The notes beneath the pieces were generated by a model. It was not told where the DNA came from, made no database searches, and was given only the letters and a program-made list of their open reading frames with translations. Source: Sulfurimonas sp. (GTDB lineage Bacteria; Campylobacterota; Campylobacteria; Campylobacterales; Sulfurimonadaceae). From it: a stretch of 18,610 nucleotides of DNA. Shown here piece by piece: positions 1-5,990 of the stretch. Position 1 is the first letter of the stretch. The number at the start of each line of letters is the position of its first letter. The stretch covers positions 1 through 18,610 of the forward strand of contig JAFLJV010000180.1 of NCBI GenBank assembly GCA_022712845.1. The letters are read 5' to 3'. A program made the position numbers and the translations under genes.

Positions 1-207
1 AATAAAAAAGCTTTAAATGACAAAACTAGAGATGAATTATTTTTAAAGCTAAAATCTGCTGTTATTTCAAGACGACCATATATATGTAAACCAATTATCG
101 CTAAAATTGATGAGTACAAACTAAATTATGAGGATAAAAAACTATTTATAAAAGTAAAAAATTTACTAAATAAATATAAATTTGATGAAGCAAGGGAGTT
201 ATTATAA
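1..207 (+). CDS. C-terminal tail of a probable hybrid sensor kinase / signalling protein (partial)
   Basis: Reading frame 1 is open from the window edge to a TAA at 205-207, giving 68 residues. Only the C-terminus is present. It ends in a helical pattern (SRRPYICKPIIAKI, then YKFDEARELL). I associate this with the C-terminal tail of many hybrid histidine kinase/response regulator proteins, where a 'L..L...L..rkP..c' segment is followed by a terminal 'Y.fdeAl.ll' helix. No catalytic motif lies inside the window, so the family call is an inference. The stop shares one base with the ATG of the downstream receiver-kinase gene (TAATG). This implies an operon, and probably that both proteins belong to the same phosphorelay. 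Confidence 0.5.
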   Translation, partial: NKKALNDKTRDELFLKLKSAVISRRPYICKPIIAKIDEYKLNYEDKKLFIKVKNLLNKYKFDEARELL

Positions 208-1334
208 TGCAAGATAAACAAACTATATTAATCATAGATGACATTAAAGAAAATATTGATGTATTAATGCAATTTTTAAATATATATGATCTTATACCTG
301 CACTAAATGGTCAAACAGCTATAAATATCGCCAATGAAGAAGAAAATATTGATTTAATACTTTTAGACATAATGATGCCCAATCTTGATGGATTTGAGGT
401 TTGTAAAATTTTAAAAAATATCCCTAAATTAAAATATGTACCAATAATATTTTTAAGTGCAAAAAATAAACAAGAAGATATACAAAAAGCATTTGAAATA
501 GGTGGTTCTGATTATATCACTAAACCTTTTTACCAAAAAGAGCTTTTATCACGCGTAAATACACATCTCAAATTAAGAGCTTATGAAAAAGATTTAGAAT
601 TAAAAATTAAAGAGGAAATTCAAAAAAATTCTTTAAAAGAACAAATGGTATATCAACAATCCAAACAAGCAGCATTAGGTGAACTTCTTATACATATTGC
701 ACATCAATGGAAGCAACCTCTTTCTTCATTATCCTCTATAAATATTCTAAATAAAGCAAAAATTGAAGCTGGAATATCTATAAGTTCTAAAGATCATTTA
801 AAATCTATTAAAAAATCAGAAGATATTATAATGTTTATGTCAGAAACTATAGATACCTTTAAAAATTTCTATATCCCTACAAATGGAAATAAAAGTTTTT
901 ATATATCTGAATCTGTTACTGATATTTTATCAATTATTGAAGCTACTTTTTATTTTGATAATATAAAAATTTATGTTGTTTCTCATGAAATTAAAAAAAC
1001 TTTTGGTAATTTAAATGAATTTTCACAAGTTATATTTTCTATTTTAAATAATGCTAGAGATATATTTAAAATTAGAGATATCAAAATTGCAGAGATACAT
1101 ATATTTATAGAAACTAAAAAAATATGTATTAGGGATAATGCTGGTGGAATTGATAAAGATTTACTCGAAGATATATTTTTACCAGCAATCAGTACAAAAG
1201 GTGGTAGTGGAATAGGATTATATTTATCAAAAAAAATTATTGAAAAAAATGGTGGAACTATATGTGCCCTAAATAATAAAAATGGTGTTACATTTACAAT
1301 TGATTTAACAAATCAAAAAGCTACTTCTTCTTAA
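207..1334 (+). CDS. Receiver domain-histidine kinase fusion (REC-HisKA-HATPase), cytoplasmic
   Basis: This 375-aa protein has an N-terminal receiver domain at about 5-122. The acidic pair is D11/D12, the phosphoacceptor is D54 (LLDIMMPNLDG) and the conserved lysine is K106 (ITKPF). A coiled linker (about 125-152) leads to a DHp helix with the box ALGELLIHIAHQWKQPL, phospho-histidine H166. The ATPase domain (about 235-372) keeps an N-box (N281/N282), G1 (D310 to G314) and G2 (GGSGIGL, around 333-338). It has no membrane segment or periplasmic sensor, so its input is presumably phosphoryl transfer to D54 from a partner, plausibly the gene immediately upstream with which it overlaps by one base. 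The HQWKQP type of H-box is common in Campylobacterota. No DNA-binding output domain or cognate regulator is visible. The start fits the AAGGGAG at about 191-197. The last 14 bases overlap the oppositely oriented methyltransferase gene. Confidence 0.88.
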   Translation: MQDKQTILIIDDIKENIDVLMQFLNIYDLIPALNGQTAINIANEEENIDLILLDIMMPNLDGFEVCKILKNIPKLKYVPIIFLSAKNKQEDIQKAFEIGGSDYITKPFYQKELLSRVNTHLKLRAYEKDLELKIKEEIQKNSLKEQMVYQQSKQAALGELLIHIAHQWKQPLSSLSSINILNKAKIEAGISISSKDHLKSIKKSEDIIMFMSETIDTFKNFYIPTNGNKSFYISESVTDILSIIEATFYFDNIKIYVVSHEIKKTFGNLNEFSQVIFSILNNARDIFKIRDIKIAEIHIFIETKKICIRDNAGGIDKDLLEDIFLPAISTKGGSGIGLYLSKKIIEKNGGTICALNNKNGVTFTIDLTNQKATSS

Positions 1335-2004
1335 AAACTAGAAGTGTTTTATCTTTTATATCATAAAGTGAAAAGGTTTGTTTATCAATAAGTTTTAATC
1401 CTGATAATTTTTGAAATTTTTTTATTTTGTGAAAATATTGAACTATAGTATTTTGATACTTTTTATATATGTCATCTTGTTGTTTCTCAAAAAAAGTAAA
1501 CTTAGTGTAAAGCTTGTCATTTTCAAATACAGCATCTACAATTAAAAACTCATCTTCATTCTCACTACTCATCGTACCTTCAGCAACATCACTAAAGCCA
1601 TATATAGTATTTATATCAGCTATAAAAACGCCATTGTCATTTAACTTATTTACCACTGAATCTAAAAATTTTATAAGTTCATCTTCATCTAAAAAATTAA
1701 GCACATCAAAGATACTAACAATTCCGTCATATTTACCATCTACTTCAGATACATCAATACACTGAGCATCTAAGCCTTGTTTTTTACATTCTTGTATCAT
1801 AATAGAGCTAAGATCAATTCCTTTACATTTAACTCCATCGCTAATCATGCGTTGCATAAAACCTCCACGACCGCAACCAATATCTAAGAGTGTTTTAATA
1901 TTATAATCATCTAATTCTGAACGATAAAGGTCATAAAGTGATTCTGTAGCTTCTTCTATCCCTAAAAGATGTTCAGCTTTTGCATATAAATCTAAATTTG
2001 TCAT
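1321..2004 (-). CDS. Class I SAM-dependent methyltransferase
   Basis: A 227-aa protein with the Rossmann SAM-binding core. Motif I is LLDIGCGRGGF (39-49), the acidic residue ending strand 2 is in KGIDLS (D64), and a second acidic loop follows at CIDVSE (82-87). A motif IV-like FDVLNFLDEDEL follows at about 99-110. The C-terminal part (FEKQQDDIYKKY, then VQYFHKIKKFQKLSGL) matches small-molecule methyltransferases, where this antiparallel region precedes a 'L...aGF' turn. The substrate cannot be read from sequence. Its ATG directly abuts the hisG stop codon (0-nt gap), so it is the distal gene of the coaX-hisG operon. Its 3' end overlaps the convergent kinase gene by 14 bases. Confidence 0.82.
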   Translation of the reverse strand: MTNLDLYAKAEHLLGIEEATESLYDLYRSELDDYNIKTLLDIGCGRGGFMQRMISDGVKCKGIDLSSIMIQECKKQGLDAQCIDVSEVDGKYDGIVSIFDVLNFLDEDELIKFLDSVVNKLNDNGVFIADINTIYGFSDVAEGTMSSENEDEFLIVDAVFENDKLYTKFTFFEKQQDDIYKKYQNTIVQYFHKIKKFQKLSGLKLIDKQTFSLYDIKDKTLLVFKKK

Positions 2005-2634
2005 TTACTTATTATTTTGCTCTGCTTTAATAACTTTATTTATCTTTTCATAAATATCTAAAACTTCATCTTTTTTAGCGATATAGCTATTTTTATTTGC
2101 AATTAGATAAGTTGATGATGTCATAATATCCTCAACCACTTCTAAGCCATTTTGTTTCATTGTAGCACCAGTTTCAACAACATCTACTATCATATCCGCA
2201 AGACCAATAATAGGAGCAAGTTCAATCGAGCCATAAAGTTTGATGATATCAACAGAAACAGCTTTTTCTTCAAAATAGCGTTTAGTGATATTTACCATCT
2301 TAGAAGCTACTTTAATATCTGGCTTATCTAAATCAAGTTTTTCACCCTTTCTCATCCCAATAGAAACCTTACAAACGCCACGCTTTAAATCAAGTAGACG
2401 AATTACATCTAATCCTTGTTCTTCTAAAGTATCAAGCCCAACTACACCAATATCTGCTGCTTGATGATATACATATGTTGCTACATCTTGGTTTCTAACA
2501 AGTAAAAAACGAAATTTTGGAGTATCAAGTATAAGTTTTCTATCATCAAACTTAAAACTATCACCAAATATAGTTTCAAAAATTTCTAAAGTCTCTTTTG
2601 CAATACGACCCTTTGGAAGTGCAACTGTTAGCAT
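2005..2634 (-). CDS. hisG: ATP phosphoribosyltransferase, short (HisZ-dependent) form
   Basis: HisG condenses ATP and PRPP to phosphoribosyl-ATP, the first committed step of histidine synthesis. The protein starts MLTVALPKGRIAKE and contains DIGVVGLDTLEEQ (61-73). It also has the PRPP-binding loop DVVETGATMK (151-160) followed by TSSTYLIANK. At 209 aa it is the catalytic core only; the C-terminal ACT-like regulatory domain of long HisG (about 290-300 aa) is absent. Known short HisG enzymes need the regulatory subunit HisZ, which is not in this window. The gene overlaps the end of coaX by 7 bases and is followed without a gap by the methyltransferase. Confidence 0.95.
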   Translation of the reverse strand: MLTVALPKGRIAKETLEIFETIFGDSFKFDDRKLILDTPKFRFLLVRNQDVATYVYHQAADIGVVGLDTLEEQGLDVIRLLDLKRGVCKVSIGMRKGEKLDLDKPDIKVASKMVNITKRYFEEKAVSVDIIKLYGSIELAPIIGLADMIVDVVETGATMKQNGLEVVEDIMTSSTYLIANKNSYIAKKDEVLDIYEKINKVIKAEQNNK

Positions 2635-3251
2635 ATAAGTTCCTTAGTGTTATTCATAATTTTTTTCATTCCATTAAATATCAATTTATCATCTACTTTA
2701 GCATCTTTAAATATAAGAGCAAATTTTTGAGCATCTCCACCTGTTAAATATATATTTACATTATGAGATACTACTTCATTATATAGTGTCTTAAGATATC
2801 CATAACTTATAGAGTCTCTGGAATTTTTTGGCATTATATCTAAGTCACACTCAAAATTAAATGAATAATCTAGTGCACTTGATATATTTTTATAAGTTTG
2901 ATTCATAGCTTTAATACCAGGATATATAAAACCACCATTATAAATATTATTTTTAACTATATCTACTGTTATAGCACTTCCTACATCAATAACTATTCCA
3001 TTACTTATAGCTTCACAAGCCATTATTCTGTCAATTCCCATAGTCTCATAGTATTTTGAGATATCTACATATTGAGATAAATCAATCCAGTTTTTTAAAA
3101 GTTTTAAAACTTCTTTTAGCTGTGAATTTACACAAATATAAAATACTTCTTCTGTTATAGATGAGGATTCAAATGATTTTACATCTTTTTTGTAATTTTC
3201 TTTTCCATTAAAAAAATGAAATGAAGTATTTCCAACATCACACAAAAGCAT
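2628..3251 (-). CDS. coaX: Type III pantothenate kinase
   Basis: CoaX phosphorylates pantothenate, the first step of coenzyme A synthesis, and belongs to the ASKHA (acetate and sugar kinase/actin) fold. Signature elements are the N-terminal phosphate loop LLCDVGNTS (2-10), GIDR (72-75), the second phosphate motif VIDVGSAITVDIV (87-99), GGFIYPGIKAM (106-116) and YLTGGDA (168-174). At 207 residues it is shorter than the usual 240-260 aa but close to what I recall for CoaX in this phylum. Its ATG overlaps the stop of the upstream 106-aa gene by one base (TAATG), and its 3' end overlaps hisG by 7 bases, so translation is probably coupled along the operon. Confidence 0.93.
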   Translation of the reverse strand: MLLCDVGNTSFHFFNGKENYKKDVKSFESSSITEEVFYICVNSQLKEVLKLLKNWIDLSQYVDISKYYETMGIDRIMACEAISNGIVIDVGSAITVDIVKNNIYNGGFIYPGIKAMNQTYKNISSALDYSFNFECDLDIMPKNSRDSISYGYLKTLYNEVVSHNVNIYLTGGDAQKFALIFKDAKVDDKLIFNGMKKIMNNTKELIC

Positions 3252-3571
3252 TATTGAACTTTCCAGCCTTGTTGCTTAAAAGCAACTTTAGCTTTAGAAC
3301 AAAGTGGTGCATCTATAAATATAATTTTATATTTATAATTATGTCCACTAAATAGAGTTAGTTTTGCATAAATTTCTTCAAATTTATTTACATCTTTCAT
3401 TAGTACTCTACTTTTTTGACTGATTGCGATTATTGCCCAAAAATAACCATTCATATCAGTAGCTTTATATATCTTTATTTTGTTGCGTATTCCCAATTCT
3501 TTTGGAACTATTTCTTGCATTTTTTTATATATTTTACCTTTAGCTCTAAGGGAGTCTACTACCATTTGCAT
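3251..3571 (-). CDS. Conserved-looking hypothetical protein, first gene of the coaX-hisG operon
   Basis: This 106-aa basic protein is one I do not recognise. It has no signal peptide or membrane segment. Visible blocks are an N-terminal helical stretch (MVVDSLRAKGKIYKKMQEIVPK), a strand-like YFWAIIAISQ, a helix around VNKFEEIYAKL, and a C-terminal half with KIIFIDAPLCSKAKVAF and a terminal GWKVQ. The alternating strand/helix pattern suggests a small alpha/beta domain. It precedes coaX with a one-base overlap. The first ATG (3569-3571) is favoured over the second one six bases later, because the only Shine-Dalgarno-like AAAAAGG lies about 12-15 bases upstream of the first. Genuine coding is supported by operon packing rather than by family recognition. 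Confidence 0.7.
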   Translation of the reverse strand: MQMVVDSLRAKGKIYKKMQEIVPKELGIRNKIKIYKATDMNGYFWAIIAISQKSRVLMKDVNKFEEIYAKLTLFSGHNYKYKIIFIDAPLCSKAKVAFKQQGWKVQ

Positions 3572-3611
3572 ATCTATAATTTTGCCTTTTTATGTTAATA
3601 TAAAATTTTAT

Positions 3612-3627
3612 CTAAAGTATACTTTAG
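3612..3627. promoter_or_regulatory. Perfect 16-bp palindrome, candidate operator
   Basis: CTAAAGTATACTTTAG is a perfect dyad (8 + 8, no spacer) in the 214-bp divergent region between the coaX/hisG operon and the efflux operon. It contains TATACT on both strands. On the minus strand this hexamer (3616-3621) would serve as a -10 element with a start site near 3609 and a leader of about 38 nt before the gene at 3571. A dimeric repressor bound here would block that promoter, and the site is also about 110 bp upstream of the likely efflux promoter. Binding is inferred; no regulator gene lies next to it. Confidence 0.4.
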
Positions 3628-3736
3628 TTTAGTGATTTTAAGCTATATTGTGAATATTAATTAAATATTAAATATAATTTCTTTTAATTGCCATGATATT
3701 GGTTAAAATCTATATTGTATAAGTAAGTAATATATA

Positions 3737-3745
3737 TGTTATAAT
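3737..3745 (+). promoter_or_regulatory. Extended -10 promoter of the efflux operon
   Basis: TGTTATAAT matches the extended -10 consensus TGnTATAAT exactly. Initiation would fall near 3752, giving a leader of about 34 nt before the preferred ATG at 3786. No good -35 hexamer is seen at the usual distance. This is normal for sigma-70 promoters of this phylum, which rely on an extended -10 and A/T-rich upstream sequence. Confidence 0.55.
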
Positions 3746-3773
3746 TTTAACTTAACTAATTATGTTTTATCCT

Positions 3774-3780
3774 AAAAGGA
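3774..3780 (+). promoter_or_regulatory. Shine-Dalgarno that decides the start of the TolC-like gene
   Basis: AAAAGGA sits 5 nt before the ATG at 3786. The in-frame upstream ATG at 3762 has no purine-rich site, and starting there would put eight polar residues before the signal peptide, so 3786 is preferred. Confidence 0.7.
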
Positions 3781-3785
3781 ATAAG

Positions 3786-5138
3786 ATGAAATATTTATAT
3801 ACTTGTTTATGTATACTTCTAATTATTTACTCATCTATATTAAGTGCATCCACATCTATTGACTTAAAGGAAGCCATAAAAATTTTAAAGTCAAACAATT
3901 TAGAAGTCAAATCAGCTACTATTGCTAGCAAAAGTGCAAGTGAGGATGTGAAAGTTGCTTTAGGTAACCATTATGGAAAACTAAACTTTACTCAAAACTT
4001 TCTTAGATCAAATGATGCTGGAAATATTTTTGGATTTAAACTCACTTCAAGAGAGGCTGTATTTAATGATTTTGGTTTTTCACAATTTGGTTTAATAGAT
4101 AACAATACACCTCCTCATGATTTAAACTATCCAAGTTCAAAGAATTTTTTTCAAAGTAAGCTATCATTTGAAATTCCTCTTTTTTCTGGTTTTAAAATTT
4201 CAAATTATGTAGCTATAATGAAATCAATATCTAAAATAAAAAAACTTGAAAAAAATCAAGTTTTAAATGAAAAAATTTATCAGATTAAAAAAAGTTATTA
4301 TGATATGGCCTTACTTAAAACTTCTACACAAAATTTAAATAAAATTTTAAACAATATAAACACATTAGAAGATATGACTAAAAACATGATTGAAGTTGGT
4401 TATGCAAAAAAAGTTGACTTACTTGAAGTAAAAGCAAAAAAAGGAAATGTGCAGAGACTTATCTCTCAAATGAAATCAAATGAAAAACTCCTTTATCACT
4501 TTATTAGTTTCTTACTTAATCAAAAAGTTAATAACATCAAAATTCCATCTTCTGATATATTAAAACCATCATATTCTAATGATGAAATTTTAAACTCAAA
4601 CTTAAATATAAAAAAAGCAAACTATGCATTACAAGTAAGAAAAGGGATGATAAAAGTATCTGAGTCTTCTTACTATCCAATGGTTGGGGCTTTTGCAGAA
4701 TTATCAACTGCTGATGATATTTTTTTAGGTGATATAAGTGATCATTCATCATATACTATTGGTGCAAAAATAACTTGGAATATTTTTAATGGCTCCATAG
4801 ATAGTGCAAATATTGAAAAATCTCGTCTTGAGTATTTAAAAATACAAAATCAAGTTCAACTTGCTAAAAGTGCTACTTCACTTAAAGTACAAAAAATAAA
4901 GACAGAAATGGAATCTTTTGATAATGATATAAAATCTCTTGAGCAAGAACTAACTCTTGCAAATGAGATATATAAAAATTATGCAGGAAGATATAGAGAA
5001 AAACTATGTTCAATGAGTGATGTAATTATTAAACAATCAGAGCAAATTCAAAAAATATTACAACTACAAGAAGTTAAAAACAAACGAAATGAAAGAATTT
5101 TTGCACTTGAAAGATTAGCTAATGGAGAAGAACAATGA
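3786..5138 (+). CDS. TolC-family outer membrane efflux channel
   Basis: With the start at 3786 the protein is 450 aa. It begins with a Sec signal peptide, MKYLYTCLCILLIIYSSILSA, probably cleaved near A21. The mature part shows the TolC/OEP pattern of two repeats. Each has long coiled-coil helices (for example around KLEKNQVLNEKIYQIKKSYY and SRLEYLKIQNQVQLAKSA) flanking short beta segments. These segments include KLSFEIPLFSGFKIS in the first repeat and YTIGAKITWNIFNGS in the second; such 'W.lFdGg'-like strands are typical of the family. It would trimerise to form the outer membrane exit duct of the pump encoded downstream. The stop overlaps the adaptor start (ATGA), so the two are translationally coupled. 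The transported substrate is not evident. An alternative start at 3762 adds 8 residues. Confidence 0.9.
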   Translation: MKYLYTCLCILLIIYSSILSASTSIDLKEAIKILKSNNLEVKSATIASKSASEDVKVALGNHYGKLNFTQNFLRSNDAGNIFGFKLTSREAVFNDFGFSQFGLIDNNTPPHDLNYPSSKNFFQSKLSFEIPLFSGFKISNYVAIMKSISKIKKLEKNQVLNEKIYQIKKSYYDMALLKTSTQNLNKILNNINTLEDMTKNMIEVGYAKKVDLLEVKAKKGNVQRLISQMKSNEKLLYHFISFLLNQKVNNIKIPSSDILKPSYSNDEILNSNLNIKKANYALQVRKGMIKVSESSYYPMVGAFAELSTADDIFLGDISDHSSYTIGAKITWNIFNGSIDSANIEKSRLEYLKIQNQVQLAKSATSLKVQKIKTEMESFDNDIKSLEQELTLANEIYKNYAGRYREKLCSMSDVIIKQSEQIQKILQLQEVKNKRNERIFALERLANGEEQ

Positions 5139-5968
5139 TAAGCAATAAATTGCAATGCATAAAACCACTAAATGGTTTCAGTAAAAAATTATTAATATTT
5201 TTAACTCTTGGAGCTTTACTAATAGCGGATAGTATAACTCTATCAGGAACTGTTGTTAGTGATAACAAAAAAATGATTACAAGTCGCTTTATGGGTTTTA
5301 TTACAGAAGTTAAAGTCTCAGAAGGTGAGTTTATAAAAAAAGGTCAACTTCTGTATACAATAGATTCTAAAGAGATTGACTCTGCCCTCATTCAAGTTAA
5401 ACTAGGAATCTCACAAGCTAAACTCTCACTACAAATGTATCAAAATCAATATACAAATATTAAATTAAATTTAGAGCGTCATAAAAGACTTTTAAAAAAA
5501 GATATGGTTTCAAAATTTGAGGTTGAAAACCTCTCACTTGCTGAGCAAAATTTAGCAAGTATGATAATTATTGCTACTAAACAAGTTGAGCAGGCAAAAG
5601 CACAACTACAAGAGGTTCAAAACCAATATAAATATTTAAATATTAAAGCTCCTAACTCTGGCGTAATAGTTGCTAAAAATATTAAAGTTGGAGAGATGGC
5701 AATGCCAGGAATACCTGCTATTGTATTATCAGATTTAAGTGACTTAAAAATATCTGCTGAAATTGCTGAGAGTGATTTAAGTCGTATTAAATATGGAACA
5801 AATGTTATTGTAAATATACCATCACTTAAAATCAAAACTAAAGGTAAAATAACTGCCATTATTCCAAGTTCAAATCCAATGACACACACTTTTAAAATAA
5901 AAGTTTCTTTTAAAAGTGATACTAAACAAATATACCCTGGTATGTACGCTACTGTAGTTATTAATTAA
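5135..5968 (+). CDS. RND-type periplasmic adaptor (membrane fusion protein, HlyD/AcrA-like)
   Basis: This 277-aa protein has an N-terminal hydrophobic segment (about 17-31, KKLLIFLTLGALLIA) that acts as signal peptide or anchor. There is no lipobox. The first lipoyl half is MGFITEVKVSEGEFIKKGQLLY (split at 53-74). A helical hairpin covers about 82-165. The second lipoyl half is YLNIKAPNSGVIVAKNIKVG (167-186), and then beta-barrel strands (LKISAEIAESDLSRIKYG) run to a YPGMYATVVIN end. It is clearly shorter than AcrA/MexA (about 390 aa): little or nothing follows the beta-barrel, so the membrane-proximal domain is probably reduced. It should bridge the TolC-like channel and the split RND permease. 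Its ATG overlaps the channel stop by 4 bases, with GGAG 8 nt upstream. Confidence 0.9.
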   Translation: MISNKLQCIKPLNGFSKKLLIFLTLGALLIADSITLSGTVVSDNKKMITSRFMGFITEVKVSEGEFIKKGQLLYTIDSKEIDSALIQVKLGISQAKLSLQMYQNQYTNIKLNLERHKRLLKKDMVSKFEVENLSLAEQNLASMIIIATKQVEQAKAQLQEVQNQYKYLNIKAPNSGVIVAKNIKVGEMAMPGIPAIVLSDLSDLKISAEIAESDLSRIKYGTNVIVNIPSLKIKTKGKITAIIPSSNPMTHTFKIKVSFKSDTKQIYPGMYATVVIN

Positions 5969-5979
5969 GCTCTTTAAAT

Positions 5980-5985
5980 AAGGAG
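5980..5985 (+). promoter_or_regulatory. Strong ribosome binding site of the N-terminal RND half
   Basis: AAGGAG lies 5 nt before the ATG at 5991, in the 22-nt gap after the adaptor gene. It fixes the start of the first half-permease. Confidence 0.7.
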
Positions 5986-5990
5986 AGACT

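Noticed and set aside
1514..1765. 83-aa plus-strand open frame inside the methyltransferase gene
   Set aside because: It is antisense to a gene with clear motifs, has a low-complexity serine-rich product and lacks a ribosome binding site.
3661..3674. Tandem TTAAATA repeat as a possible iteron or slippage tract
   Set aside because: Only two copies occur in very A/T-rich DNA; this is expected by chance.
3762..3785. Upstream ATG of the TolC-like gene
   Set aside because: There is no Shine-Dalgarno before it, and it would put a charged extension in front of a normal signal peptide; 3786 is preferred.
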